Assembly (NCBI GenBank): GCA_013407085.1
Contig: JACCGJ010004945.1
Span: 1 to 64,000, forward strand
DNA length: 64,000 nt
Origin: Atriophallophorus winterbourni
Taxonomy: Eukaryota; Platyhelminthes; Trematoda; Plagiorchiida; Microphallidae
Direction: 5' to 3'
The notes beneath the pieces are model-generated. The model saw only the letters and a list, made by a program, of their open reading frames with translations. It was not told where the DNA came from and did not search any database. The translations under genes and the position numbers were made by a program. This document shows, one piece after another, positions 10,651 to 22,330 of the stretch (position 1 is its first letter; every line of letters starts with the position of its first letter).

Positions 10651-11829
10651 ATACACACCCTGAGTCCGCAATTGGAACGTCAATTTTCGTTTAGTCACGA
10701 ATCCCACAACACAAGAGAAGGTTAATAAGTCAAATGCGTTTATTATGCGCGTTACCAGAAATCAATCACGTCTCGCTTTTATAGGGAATCACGAAACCAC
10801 ATCAATGGACTCAACCTGTCCGTGGCGGCTGCCAGTTTGATCTAATTTGTTATCGCGCTGGGCTTGTTTGCCCTATCTTGACGGATCTGCTTTAAAAAAT
10901 CTTTATTTGCCCAAATGTACAAGTATGTTTTGCGTTTAATAATAATTCCAAACAAACATCCTTATCAATTTGTGACTTACAATTTTAAGTTGAATTTTAA
11001 TACTATTTTATGATAAGCGTTTTACCGACAAACCTGATGTAGATTTGTGTGGGTTTCGTGAAGAATAGCTTGTTACTTGGACATCATCTACGAAGAAAAG
11101 GATCACAATCCCTACGTGATGAGCGCAAACAGTACGATACCCGTCGTGGGGTGTGCGTGATGTAAATGCATGTAAATGATATTTTTTGTTTTGTTATTGA
11201 TTCGTAATTTGGTTACTTTGTTTATCAACGCGTGTGCCTGTGTGTAAGAAGGAATCACTAAGCGATTTCAGTAAATTACAATGTCGTGATGATGAAACGT
11301 TGGCAAAATGCGCTCCAAGTTATCAGCATGTCGGTGCACAAACTTTCATTCCTAACTCTTCATGGTTTTATGATTCGATTTGCCTGTTAATGCAGAAATG
11401 AATTATTTGAGCTAAATCTACGCAAGCATTGGATTGAAGCAGTCAAATGATACTCTGTTTTGCTTGAATTTTGATTGTTGTAAATTCAAAATTGAGTTTG
11501 CGATTAAAATAACAGTAATATTTACAACATTTGTTCAACTTTTCTACGCAAGTTGCGATAAAATTGAACAATGGCTTTGTTTTGATGATAACGTTATTTT
11601 ACACGTGAACTGTGTGCATTCGAATTGAAAACAGGTGCCAGAGTGCACACCTTTATCGAACCGAAATCAATCTTTCAAGCTGTGCACCAGTGCACATGAT
11701 CATGCTAGTAATATGATAACGGTGGTATACAGCATACATGTTTTAACCGTTTTGTTGCTCAGCATTGAAAGATGGACCATCCATGCGAAACACAAATGTT
11801 AGCAGAATGCTATCTACTGAAGTATCATC

Positions 11830-12290
11830 TGTGGCATCTTGAACATTCGGTTGTTGGACAAAGAGACAAATGCCAAAGTGCTTTTTAAGGCTGGTTTAAG
11901 GAGAATGCTCACCCAACTACGACTACGCCGCCTAAACTGGCTGTCTCTTTTGTACAGAATGAGAAATGGTCGTGATCTGAAGTATCTCCTCTGTGGTGAG
12001 TTCAAATCAGCAAGACTAACGTCGGGCAGACAGCGAATTACTGTACAAAAACGTTTTCAAAATGGATATGTAAGCTCTTGACGTCATCTCCAAGCTGGAG
12101 AAGAGCAGATACTGTACGATGATAATGAACGTAGATCAACAGAACACTGCTAATGAATGCAAGTGCTGCTCACAAGATTTTTCCGATCAAATCGGACGGT
12201 TAAATCATCGGAAACGGTGTAGAGCCTAAAACAATAATGCCGTCGTGGTGCGCATCCCTATTCAACATCAACCTGGAAGATTTAAACAAG
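11830..12290 (+). mobile_element. LINE family A 3' end (copy 3)
   Basis: Translation KETNAKVLFKAGLRRMLTQL then RLRRLNWLSLLYRMRNGRDL and YLLCGEFKSARLTSGRQR matches the family A C-terminal region (WLGHVYRMENGRIPKDLLYG in better copies). The frame ends at about 12080. The finger region downstream is more damaged than in copy A of the unit (CKCCSQDFSDQIGR). Confidence 0.75.
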
Positions 12291-12494
12291 AGAAACATCA
12301 GAGGCATGCATGAGAGAACGATCAACCGAAAAGATTGCAGCGTTGAAGTAGCTTTTGTAAGATTTGAGGCACTTGCATAATGTGGTAGTTTCCTACGTCA
12401 TCAAATAAATCGTAGTCCAAACTCAGCCGTGGTTTTATATTCCGACATTTGCTGGAATCAGCATCATCGCAACAACAAGGGTTGAAATTGCGCC

Positions 12495-12911
12495 TTGCTC
12501 GAGCTGCCGGATGATGAGCGGAAGATGAACTTACAGCACAACACAAGAGACGGAGGAGTTGAAACGTTGGACGTCAATAATTGGTACCTCGAATATATTC
12601 GGCGTTCTGAGAAACAACGCGACAAAGGCTTGAGTTTCAACCAGCTTGGAAATAGAGTAGATACATCAACAGCTATTACACAACACGATAAAAGGTTTGT
12701 TCGGGGCAAGAGTTCAACTCGTTTGACCTTACATAAAAAGCTCATTTGCGTTCAGTTTTATCACCCACACATTGCACGACCTTTGTCCTGTTGTCTGCAC
12801 TCATCAGGTAGAGTGAGTAGAATCGATATCAGCACGAGGTACCGTTTTACTATGACTGCCATGCACTTTGACCAGTTGATCAAATTATATCCTGTGTGCG
12901 CTTCGTGTTAA
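12495..12911 (+). other. Uncharacterised open region in duplicated unit B
   Basis: The same region as 9530-9751, here open for 138 codons because it reads through the joining sequence into the short repeat (RFTMTAMHFDQLIKLYPVCA). The last third is therefore repeat sequence rather than protein. The first 73 residues differ from copy A at only a few positions. Function unknown. Confidence 0.3.
12730..12905 (-). mobile_element. Hammerhead-bearing short repeat, variant A (decayed)
   Basis: Counterpart of 9765-9945. CTGATGA and GTGC are kept on the minus strand, but the GAAAC box is lost, as in copy A. Confidence 0.6.
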
Positions 12912-13039
12912 TGCCGAATTGCGTTATTTAAAAAACATCCTCCACTATGTTTACACAATTTATAATAGTAAACTGTTCGAAAAACAAATAAATTCCAAGA
13001 GAGTATATGCAAGAGTGTGAGGTCATGAATGCAAGTCAG

Positions 13040-13260
13040 TAGACTGGAGTCAATTTTAAATATGTGCCTGGGTAAGTGAGACGCTGTCTGTATTATTCCG
13101 TAGGTAAGAATTTATTCATCGTGAATGCACTTTTGTTCGAGAGTGCACGATCCGAGTCGAGCCATCCACTGCTCAATGGTTAGATTATGCAATTCAGCCC
13201 GTGATAAATCCTATCTATATTCCCAAACATCGTGTTGAAGCTTGCGCTGTGCAATCATGC
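13040..13260. repeat. Unnamed repeat, copy 1
   Basis: Matches 23340-23585: TTCGAGAGTGCACGATCCGA vs CTCGAGAGTGTACAATTCAA, GATTATGCAATTCAGC vs GATTATACAATTCAGC, GTGATAAATCCT in both, and GAAGCTTGCG vs CAAGCTTGCG. Both copies lie just downstream of a variant A short repeat, so they may belong to one longer element. Confidence 0.55.
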
Positions 13261-13499
13261 GAAATATCATCTACAAGGTTTTGAGAATCCCATCCGATTG
13301 GAAGCAATGTTCTATTTGCTCCTTGGGCTTCTAGGGTCCAGTCGCAAAGCAGAAACTGTGGTTCGCTCGTGTTCTCATCTTCTGTTGCACATCATTCTCA
13401 TGAGGTCCACAAATTCCGGTAGTTGGAAGAAGGTTTTGACTAAAAAAGCTAAATTCCCGAGGTTTGACGCTTCCCCATGCGACGTTTAAACTTAAGGAA

Positions 13500-14130
13500 T
13501 TTGCCCATTACCATATTCGTGTTTGCGGGTCCTGTTTGCTAAGAATATTCACCGAATGTCGTTCATATATTCACAGATTTATTTATAGATGATATTAGGG
13601 TAAAAAAGCTATGCTTTACAAGACCACAACAACATTTCAGCGATTGCACATTGCTAAAGGAAAATTCATATTTGCGGCAGTTCAACCTGCTATGCTGTTG
13701 GTAAAGTTTAGATTGGTGACCACGCAGGTGTGTTATCGGAAAGATAATACAAACGTCTGCAAGGGTGATTTGTTTGATTAAGCACTGTCCAAATGAATAA
13801 TAGTGCTCCTCGTTTCCGTCTGTATTGATCCGAATGCAAATTTAATATTGTAAGTCTCATTTTGTATGGATAATTAGAAAGTCCAAGAAAGATTTTTGTC
13901 GCTCTGTGCTGTGACTTTTGCAATAGATGAATGTCTTTCAAAAACAAGGATCGTATGCCCATATAACATATTCCATATTAAGGCGGATGTATGTTGGAAT
14001 CAAATTGGTGATTATATTCGCGTCAAACGAACCTAGGGCTCTTCTGAGGACACCCAAGTTATTTTCAGCTTTGCTAGTAACAAGTCAGCATTGCCTAGAG
14101 TTTCCGATATTTGTCTGAACAATCACGCCT
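13500..14130 (-). mobile_element. CR1-like LINE fragment, C-terminal half of RT
   Basis: Minus-strand translation: NLGVLRRALGSFDANIITNL, IPTYIRLNMEYVIWAYDPCF, then LLQKSQHRATKIFLGLSNYP and YRRKRGALLFIW. This is the CR1 block 'LG.lrR.f..fd...i..l..tyvRp.lEY.iqaw.P...kdi..lE.vQrraTk.i.gl'. A frame change lies between the two parts. The region downstream on the minus strand (13720-13500) is too decayed to follow. Confidence 0.8.
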
Positions 14131-14329
14131 TAAACTTTTTCCGATGAGGCTGGTTTATTAGCAGTGCAACTTGTGCAATATACATTGTTCAGCTTGCTGT
14201 TCATCGATAATAAGCTGCACTTCCAGCAATTCACTGACATTTCTTTATCTGGGTAACTGTCATTAATCATATCGAGTTCCCGTTGCAATTCCTGTATATT
14301 GGATTTAGAGATTATATTTAAAGTAATTC

Positions 14330-15400
14330 AAAATAATTCAAAGTTTTAATGGTGCAAAAAGCAAATACTTTACAGTAACCACAGATTACAAATATCGGGA
14401 ATGCATAAAAACAACACAAATGTTTAATCAATATGGAAAGTCAGCACGTGTAATCGGGTGCAAGGTTGGATTTGGTCAACATATACTTATCAAGTTCAGC
14501 CTTGAACTTGTTCTGGCTTGTTGCGCAAATAATATGTGTGGGCAGAGAGTTCCATATAAAACAAACTCTTACAGTAAAGAAAAAGCTTCGACAATTTTAT
14601 CTGGATGGTGGAATAATTAACTCGTAGCCCTGTGATCTGCTAGCTCGTGCTTCTTGCCGATGAAACAGTTGTTCATGTGTGTGATCCACTGTATGTAGAA
14701 TGTTGAACAGCAGGATCAAGTCACCCCTGAGCCGACGGTACGAAAAGTCAAAGAGGTTTAGAGTTGACATCCGCTCCTCGTATGGTCTGTTGTATAGTCC
14801 GGTCAACAGGTTTGTAGCGCGGTGGTATACCCGTTGCACCAAGGTCATGCCCTAAAAGTTTGTGTTTGTACCGTCAAATCTTCGAGTCATCAGAAAAAAT
14901 AAGCACTGGGGACTGTTCTATAGTAAGAAAGTAGTTTATATATATATATATATATATATAAGAAACGAACTATCCTAGGACTGATCCTTGTGTGGCCACG
15001 GGCCAACTTGAATCGACTCGGTTTTAGCTCAGTTTTTGACATCTCACGGGATATTAGCCATTCTTTAATCCATGTACAAATTTTACAATATATTCCGTGG
15101 CTAAGGAGATTTGACAGGAGCAGTTAGTGATTGACACTATCGAATGCTTTTGGGAAATCAATATAAATTCCGTTCATGTTGAAAGAATGCATGGAGTAAC
15201 TTTTTTATAATTCTAAATGTACAAGTACTTCGCAGATCATTACTAGCCCACCGACAGACGGAAGAAAATCTAAAAATGTGTTTTAGGAGCCACAAAGAAA
15301 AATCCTGTCTGCTGTGACACTCCTCGATTCGCATGGGATCTGCTGGTGATGGCAGGAGGGCAATTAGCATACAGTCCTCAAAAGAAATGAGGATGTATCG
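14330..15400 (-). mobile_element. CR1-like LINE, RT to 3' end
   Basis: Minus-strand order: RT palm (YIDFPKAFDSVN at about 15150), thumb region LVQRVYHRATNLLTGLYNRP and YRRLRGDLILLFNILHTVDH (14848-14597), C-terminus FFFTVRVCFIWNSLPTHI and KFKAELDKYMLT (about 14590-14470), then 3' UTR GGTTACTGTAAAGTATTTGC and tail AACTTTGAATTATTTTGAAT (about 14350-14325). A (TA)n run at 14937-14960 interrupts it. Stops and frame changes make it a pseudogene. Confidence 0.85.
14937..14960. repeat. (TA)12 microsatellite
   Basis: Uninterrupted alternating TA run of about 24 bases within a CR1 copy. Confidence 0.95.
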
Positions 15401-16427
15401 TCAAATTTTATCAACGTGGGAAAATTCCGGGCACATCTAGTTACTTTGAGTTTGTTTCTGTTTTCAATAAGATTTGGTTACTGCTTATAACCGTGCTTTC
15501 ATTTACAATTTTCAGTTCAATCGAAGATGAATTTACTCTTGCTACTCCGCTGTGTAAAAGAAGAAAAATAGATGTGTAAATTATGATTTGTTTACAAAAA
15601 ACCAGGTTAAAACCAACAGCGATATACTTGTTTTGTTGCACTTTCGTTTTTTGTGAAAAACACACTTACGCAATCAATCAGGTGTAAGATTTTGGTTTAA
15701 TATTGCATTTTAAAAACTTGTTGAACATTAAACACCCGTACGATCGGTTCGTGATTGATGTCATTGCATGCGAATAAATTCTTTGTCAATAAATGATGTT
15801 TTCATTGTTGTAAAACGCGGTTGTATTTTGCGTTCGCGTTCAACTGATGAACACACTCAAAACAAAGTCTATACCGGTCAAAGTATTAAAATGTGAATAT
15901 ATTGTCAATGAATCTCATTATGTTGAAATCGACAGGCTGCCGTCTTCTTTGCTTACCACTGAGAAATGAGGCTTCTCTCAACGGCCCTATCTACTTTCTA
16001 CCTTTCAGAATATCTAGCTGCGCTTTCGAAGACACCCCTAACTTCCACTATTGATTACGTCGACGACTAAGCTATCGGTTTCGTCGTACTCAGAAACAAC
16101 TGTTCAAATCCATTCTAACCTGGTTGGATGGAATTGCATCCTGGTTAGAAAACAGATGCGTCTTTGGAACCCTAAAATTTTCGTTAATTACGTTCACTAT
16201 TCTGTGTGGCAAGCGAAGAATTCCGCAATAATTTTAAACTGTCTACACTCAAGTATATCGACCTAACTAGATATAAAAAAGTATCTATGTGTAATCAAAT
16301 TCAGCAAAATTACATGGATTTATCATGTCAATGGATTTCGTTCTTTCTTGCTCCCAACTGTGAAAAAAGTTCTTCATCTTCATCTTTTCAACATACCTTC
16401 TCTTCAACAGCTGCCCTCAGGAAGAGC
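15401..16427. other. Mostly unassigned; possible RT scrap at 16040-16230
   Basis: At about 16040 the plus strand gives TSTIDYVDD followed by AIGFVVL and LTWLDGIASWLENRCVFGTL in shifted frames. This is suggestive of a LINE RT active-site region (YVDD), but too short to assign. Nothing else is recognised. Confidence 0.3.
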
Positions 16428-16462
16428 AGGGAGGGAAAGAGGGAGGGTGAGAAGGAAGGAAG

Positions 16463-16587
16463 GATGGATCGATGGATGGATGCATGGATGGATGGATGGA
16501 TGGATGGATGGATGGATGGATGGATGGATGGATGGATGGATGGATGGATGGATGGATGGATGGATGGATGGATGGATGGATGGATGA
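16463..16587. repeat. GATG tetranucleotide microsatellite
   Basis: About 30 units of GGAT/GATG with a few variant units near the start (GATC, GATGC), preceded by a purine-rich run (16428-16465). The long frames reading WMDGWMDG and PSIHPSIH on the two strands are products of the repeat, not genes. Confidence 0.97.
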
Positions 16588-18127
16588 TCTCATGTTATTC
16601 TGGTAAACCTGTTCGGTGATAGGCAGATATAACCGATGCTGCGAAACCAGCACATGGGTGTGAGAGTAGTTGTAAGTTTTTCTTTCACTCGTAGCCGCTT
16701 GGACCCATTCCAGTAGCATTAACCTCAAATAAGCCTTCTCAATTTGCACAATAAAATGTCGGCGCAAAATGTTCTGTTCTGAATGCCTTTCCCGATACAA
16801 TATGATTGGTGATAATGCTAGAGATAAAAGCGATCTATTTGTGCATTTTCCGAAACTTCAAACACCGGACACCACATAAGATATATCTGTCATCACAATG
16901 TACAATATAATGAAATTTCTGCTCGGCATATTGATGCTTGCATGGTACAAGCGATTTTTTTGGATTTTTATCTATTAGAACCCTTATCAATGAGACTAAG
17001 GTTTGGTCCAACCTAACGCTATTTAGCAGAATAATGCTTCCAATAATTGACTAAAAATGTTATAATATTTTGAGCAAACTATTGAATGATTACATATATC
17101 AAAATTTCATGATTTTGAACACAAGCTAACAAGTGTGGTCGTATAAAAATCGCACTAAGCGGCTAGGCAATATAAAATAGCAAGATATGAATTTGTAAAT
17201 TTAAAACATTAAATCGATTCAGGAAATCAATCGAGACTGTATATACTAATTTATACAAGCGTATAGATTACAAAACGTTAAGCAAATACAATGGAACACG
17301 GGTACAACGAATCGCTGGGGCGAGAGTAAAATGTTCGTCAGAAGCGGAGTTCGTTGTAAGTAAAACGCATTGTCACAAATGTGATTTTGCCGCCGTTTTT
17401 CTGTACACGTTTAAACAAGTGAAGAATGTCTTACCTTTGTGGGCTTTTGCATACGAGTAATCCATTTGATTATTAGATGAGGCCTTGGCACATAGAGCAC
17501 AACATTGAATCCAAGTTCATGTTGAGAATAATATTAATAAATTTATTCTAAAACGAATTAGTAAAAACATCTTGCACACACACTCAGTCCAATCTCACGC
17601 TTTCATGAAGTAGCTGGCGATGCACTTTTGTTTAAATCTTGACTTCGCCACCGCCTCAAACTCTCTCTCCACAAATTCAAGTTCTCTTCCGACGTCTTTT
17701 CCTTCTATCATAAAAAATCTCTTTCAGAGATCAAGAGCACTCCTGGCATCTTTCACAGACGAAGCTACCAGTCACAGAGAATTTACGTGATTTTCTTGTG
17801 CGTGCGTGCGAGTCAGTTAACACACTGTAGGACAGGCTGCCTGTGTCTCGCCAAGCTGTGTGTGTCAGTTCTATACTTAGCGCACTGCATGCCACTCTTG
17901 ACGGAGCGTTGTGGGTTGAAGGCAGGACAAAGCGAGTTCGTTGTATATATGAACTTTATTGAACAAACATAGCGGTCGGGAACGTGTAAAGTGTTCGTAA
18001 TAGGTGAGATTTGGTAACGAACAGATTCGTTGTACGAATGTTTTAAATAGGCTTACAAAGAAGGAATTCATTTGGGAACAATGGTGTGTTCGTTCAAACC
18101 AGAATTTCGTTGTAAGCGAGTTCGTTG
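16588..18127. other. Unassigned; scattered TTCGTTGTA motifs near the hAT end
   Basis: No gene seen. GAGTTCGTTGTA or near variants occur at about 17347, 17931, 18022, 18103 and 18119, the last directly against the hAT terminus at 18128. They may be part of a repeat into which the hAT element inserted. Confidence 0.4.
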
Positions 18128-18559
18128 CAGACAATAACGAATGTCACTTTTTTGGGCGAAGCAAAGTGCGAAGCGAATTTTCGAAATGCCCTAACTGCCC
18201 ATCGCAATGGCGAATAGTGTCAAAGCGGATATCCGAAGTGCACTTCGCAATGGCGAAGCGAAGCGAAGCTTCACACTTCGCCTTAACGAATATTAGCGAA
18301 TAATCTTCGCCCAACTTCAATGTCCCCAAAAAACTTCGTTTTCTACAAAAAACTGCTCTAAATTTCTATAATTTGCTAATATTCGTTTAAATTCACTATT
18401 CTTCGCTGAAATAAAACGAATTCCGAAATAAATTATTTGTTGACCATGAAAGAACTTTTATTTCACAAGGGAGAAATTTTTCATGAGCTTTGGCATTGGA
18501 AATATACAAAACCTTCATCTCAAAGGCAATTAGGCTCATCCTCTGACTAGGTCTCTGAG

Positions 18560-18926
18560 ACCGGGGTTCTGGACCTGGACCTGATGCCGGAAGTGGCCCG
18601 GCTGCCTCCAGTCAGAGGGGAGTGGGCCCCCGCCGTGAGCTTCTGGGTGTCGACAAACTGGACATCCTCAAGGTTGGCCTCAGAGTCATCCTGGTTTTTG
18701 AGCAGCTGCTAACTCTGAGCGCTGGTACCTTCGCCATTGGTGAACTCCTGGATGCGAAGCTTCATCCCCTTCATGTAGGGGAGCACTCTCTCGTAATTGT
18801 CATGAATGTAGACGAGCTCCCGGACCATCTCGTTGTTCAGAAGTCTTCGGGTGGACTTGGTCACGAGTCTAGCTTCCGAGAATACCCTCTGTGATGAGGC
18901 CGAGGTAGCCCGGATGGCGTAGACCA
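18560..18926 (-). pseudogene. hAT transposase C-terminal dimerisation domain (copy 1)
   Basis: Starts at an AG acceptor (CTTTTAG/CATGGTC). Translation MVYAIRATSASSQRVFSEAR, LVTKSTRRLLNNEMVRELVY is the hAT C-terminal domain ('aTSasSERvFSeag'). A stop after GTSAQS, where copy 2 reads GTSAENQQLL, and another in SETESED show it is dead. Copy 2 reads through both sites. Confidence 0.85.
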
Positions 18927-19312
18927 TGCTAAAAGAAAATGAGACAGGTTGAGTATTTCGTATTATGTTCCAGGGGGTCCACGGGTGCAAAATTTGAACT
19001 ACTATTTCGAAGAATAGCAATACTACATCTAAGAATAGAAAATAATATATCGAAGTATAGCGAATAATATCGAAGTATGGCGAAGCTTAGCGAATATTAT
19101 AGCGAAGTATGGCTGCTGCTTCTTCTGGAAAAGAATAGAAAAAAACAGTTGACCTTCATTTCCAACAAACTAATGCAAAGTATAACGATGTTCATGCACA
19201 GTATTTAGAAGCACTAAGCTATCTATAACAAAGTATATGGCGAGTTATTGCGAAGTATAGCAAAGTTTAAACGAAGTATAGCGAAGGTTGCGTCAAACTG
19301 AGTCTAACTCAC

Positions 19313-19490
19313 CTTTTCAGTCTCGAACTTGGCCTTCTGGTTCAAAAACTGCTTAGAAACGTCCGGATGCTTCGACATGATGTGGCCGACCATGCCTTGG
19401 GGTGTTCCCTGAGGCCGGGCAATGGACTGGCCACAATCCTCGACTTGGCAAAGAGCTCGAGCTTCTCTTTCCTTCGTACCTTTCTTCACA
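19313..19490 (-). pseudogene. BED zinc-finger exon of hAT transposase
   Basis: Translation contains ALCQVEDCGQSI and PQGMVGHIMSKHPDV, the paired Cys (C-x4-C) and His (H-x4-H) of a BED finger, which binds the transposon ends in hAT enzymes. The exon ends FETEK at a GTGAGT donor. Upstream on the minus strand the frame continues (TTDSPTLEVSNK) but meets a TAG. Confidence 0.75.
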
Positions 19491-19569
19491 GCCTCCTTCT
19501 TGATGGAGCTCGTCTATTTATTCGACACTTCGAGAGTCGGGCTATCGGTCGTTTTTTGCTGTAAATTCA

Positions 19570-20046
19570 AATTTATAACCAAAAACCCTTGAATTCGTTA
19601 ACCCTGAAAGCAATATATCGGAACGGCTCATGCCATTCTAAGCAGTTTCCATTGATATAACGTAGGCATTGGATGATGTCTTCAAGGAGGATCTTTTCAA
19701 AATTGTTTGATCTTATAGGCTGACTTCGAAGACTGCTCACACTCGTTATTTCGTTCCACTGTGATATGAATGGTTCAGACCATTTAACGGTTGCAGTAGA
19801 GGAGTCTTTCAGATTCACCGTGACGTCAAAGAAGGACGTATTCTTGCTCCCACTCTGTTTACCATTTTCATTGCTTTGTTGCTTAAGCACACTTGTAAGA
19901 CAATAGCGGAACGTGTGATGAAAAGCTTTTCAACCTGAACCGTTCGAAAGCACAAATGTAGGTATGGGATGTGCTAATCCGTGCCCTGCTTTTTGCCGAT
20001 GATCCAACATTATTCTCCCACGAACACCCAAAATGTCTAATGGACT
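19570..20046 (+). mobile_element. LINE family A (copy 4), RT part
   Basis: Parallels window positions 1-400 closely: TCTTATAGGCTGACTTCGAA, TTATTTCGTTCCACTGTGAT, TTAACGGTTGCAGTAGAGGA, ATTCTTGCTCCCACTCTG, then the LFADD box (CTTTTTGCCGATGATCC). Frame damage throughout. It breaks at TCTAATGGACT, where a Penelope-like element has inserted. Confidence 0.8.
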
Positions 20047-20684
20047 ATATTATTGAAACCTTTAGTTGGCAATTCTGACTCATTCATTGAGAACACATAC
20101 GACTTCGCTCGACGTGTAACTTCCGTATCTGTTGAAGACGATGATTTTATGTTAATCTTTGACGTGACCGCGGTTTGTTAACTAATATCGATACAACGTG
20201 TGCGTCACAAATAGCTAGACGGCTATTGGAGTCAGATATCACTTTGAAGAACCGTACAAACCTAAGTGTTTAGCTATTTATTAACGGCATATCAATTTGC
20301 GTAAACATGAGCCACTTCTTGACAGCCGGGCATTTGTATAGAAAACATAAAGAATTATCAATGGGTTAGCCTATATCGCCAGCACTAACAAATATGTATA
20401 TGGAGTACTTTGAAACATAAGCATTCATTTTTATTTTTTTAAAACCTAGTTAGCTGTATGCACAAATGTAACACGGTTAGCCGTGCACGTGTAAACCGCA
20501 GTGTTAACTGACCTTGACCGGTTTCACACTGTGCGTTCCCTGTTTGTAGTAACACTCTTGTTCTGACTGAGCTTGTGTCAGAAGTGAAACGTCACCCAAA
20601 TACTGGTCCAAGCGATTGTTTTTCAAATTATGTTTTCATGAATATGGCTACTCGATAAGTTCCAAATATCTCTCAGAATATTTA
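20047..20684 (+). mobile_element. Penelope-like element fragment inserted in LINE
   Basis: Translation across frames: NTYDFARRVTSVSVEDDDFM, LIFDVTAV, TNIDTTCASQIARRLLESDI, TLKNRTNLS, then PISPALTNMYMEYFET. These are the PLE RT blocks (S/FDV.aLFTnI...; MGSPiSPvlanlYME). Downstream is pseudo-LTR-type sequence with a hammerhead-like motif (20558-20598). It is bounded by an 11-bp direct repeat TCTAATGGACT (20036-20046 and 20685-20695), a likely target duplication inside the LINE RT. The GIY-YIG part is absent, so it is internally deleted. Confidence 0.8.
20558..20598 (+). ncRNA. Hammerhead-like motif of Penelope-like element (decayed)
   Basis: CTTGTT, CTGACTGA, GCTTGTGTCAGAAGT, GAAAC, GTCACCC. 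The CTGANGA box has one extra base. Position and neighbours match the better copies at 24925, 49198 and 49934. Confidence 0.4.
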
Positions 20685-21600
20685 TCTAATGGACTGTTTT
20701 TCGTCGGTTTTGGTGCTAACAATCAGCATGAGCATGACCGAAATCCGGGGGTCAAGGTACTATATCGACTCCCATCATCAATGCCTAATAGTTTCAGCTT
20801 GAACCAGCACATAATTCCACATACCTTGATTCAACCATTGGGGATAACCTTTCGCTAGTTACGGAATTTGATAGGCGCATTAAGCGAGCAGCTGACGTTG
20901 GAACTCTAGTTTCTTGGAAACCTTCAACTGTGATGACAAGATGATGGTTTGCAGCGCGTGCTTACTCAATGTTTCACTGTACCTCATTGAAACCTGAGCC
21001 ATCCACGTCAGACACGAACGGAAGCTGAATGCTTTCCATGTAAGAAGTAACCGCCGTATCATCACATATTGTGGATGGACAAAATAACGAATGCTAAAGT
21101 GGTTTCTAATGCTGGTCTGCAAAGCATGTTAACCCTACTACGATGCGCCATCTATGCTTGGCTGGGTCATGTTTACAGAATCGAAAATGTTCTCATTCCC
21201 AAAGGTCTACTCTACGGTGGCTTAAAATCAGAAATTCGGCAACTAGGCTGCAAACGCTTGCGGTACAACATTCGTTTGCGAAAATGCTATAGAAGCTCTT
21301 GATATTGACCATAAGATTGGAGAAAATCATGCTCTCAACCGCTCACGTTTGAGGCTCTGTGTGAATTGCCATTTTTAACCTGCTCTCGGCTGCTGATGCT
21401 AGATCGCGTCTTCAGCGTGCAACTGACAACGATCAGCCCAGTATTCCTTATCGCTATGAGCGATGCGGTTGACATTATTCCTTTCGAATCGATGTTTGGT
21501 CATTCAAAATGTTGTGGTATCTGGAACCATCATACGCATGTGATGTACATCCATGGTCGACATCGAATGAAGGAGGCCAACAACCCCCACAACAGTGTCA
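20685..21600 (+). mobile_element. LINE family A (copy 4), continued to 3' end
   Basis: Resumes at TCTAATGGACTGTTTTTCGT, the sequence that follows in copy 1 (position 397). Then come GCTAACAATCAGCATGAGCA, the YLGST region, the C-terminal region ITNAKVVSNAGLQSMLTLLR with AWLGHVYRIENVLIPKGLLY, and a damaged finger (YRYERCG at about 21450). The 3' end block TACATCCATGGTCGACATCG lies at 21546. Confidence 0.8.
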
Positions 21601-22109
21601 CGGTTATTTTCCAACAATTTTGGAAAACGCGTTTTACACCCGAGTATAGTATATGCGACGCAGACAGGATTCGATTGAAATTAAATTCATTTCGTGCGTT
21701 GAATAAGTCTAAATCTTTTAGTAAATGACTTCTAGTTGATCGATTATTACAGATACATTCATGCCATTTACGTTCAAAGTATCATTTCTTTTTTATGCTT
21801 AAACAGATAAATTATAGGGTAGCGAAAATTTTAGAAGCGGTTCACAAAATAGACCATTTAACTTTGTGAAAGTTCACGATGATTCATCAGAAACAAGTCA
21901 TCGGTAACCTTATTCTCCGTGCACAATTAAACTTCACACATGTGCACCTAGGCTGACGACTCACTTCTGCTTTTTAAGGTCAATCAAAGTGAAACTGAGC
22001 GCTCACCCGCCAGCATTTTGCTCAAAGTTCAAGCTTCTTAGAACCTTGTTGAAAAAGCAGAAAAAGATTGGCGATAAATCTCGCAGCATTTTGAGCGTGA
22101 ATGCATGTT
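21601..22109. other. Unassigned sequence
   Basis: No feature recognised. Confidence 0.45.
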
Positions 22110-22330
22110 AAAAGTTTTGAAAAAGTTGTAAAAGCGGATCAAAATTCGGTCGACCATCGGCATTTGCACGATGTCGACGAGTTCCAAGTTCAGCAGATGA
22201 AAGCAGCATTTGCTTTACTACATGGTAAAGGTGACTCTTAATAAAGTGCCTCCAAAATGAACTATTAATAGCAAGTTCTATCCAACTCATACGGTCAGTT
22301 TTTAAGTGATTTGAAAGCTCATATGCGTAC
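22110..22330 (-). mobile_element. LINE family A C-terminal scrap
   Basis: Minus-strand MSWIELAINSSFWRHFIKSH followed by LYHVVKQMLLSSAE aligns with PASWEELAIECSLWRHCVKR of copy 1 at about 1516. Confidence 0.6.

Larger units (their letters stand above)
10889..12926. repeat. Composite duplicated unit, copy B (about 2.0 kb)
   Basis: Second copy of the unit at 8153-9960, same orientation, about 0.9 kb downstream of the first. Both start at GCTTTAAAAAATC and end at TTAATGCCGAATT. Copy B keeps a 256-bp stretch (about 11171-11426) missing from A. The LINE, open region and short repeat are in the same order. Sequence between the copies (9961-10888) is mainly a CR1 relic. Confidence 0.85.
18128..19565 (-). 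mobile_element. hAT-family DNA transposon, copy 1 (5' end missing)
   Basis: Minus-strand hAT remnant. The left terminus begins CAGACAATAACGAAT (18128-18142), matching inverted the right terminus of copy 2 (26870-26884). Inside it come a subterminal stretch dense in GCGAAG/CTTCGC (18155-18310), the dimerisation-domain exon (about 18925-18560), a long intron with repeated CGAAGTATAGCGAA-like words, and a BED-finger exon (19490-19313). The exons for the catalytic core between finger and dimerisation domain are absent. The 5' terminus is not found; family A LINE sequence starts at about 19570. Confidence 0.8.

Noticed and set aside
16206..16800. Long frames on both strands over the GATG repeat ([16 protein letters not shown])
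   Set aside because: Period-4 repeats of this kind have no stops in several frames; there is no gene context or splice support.
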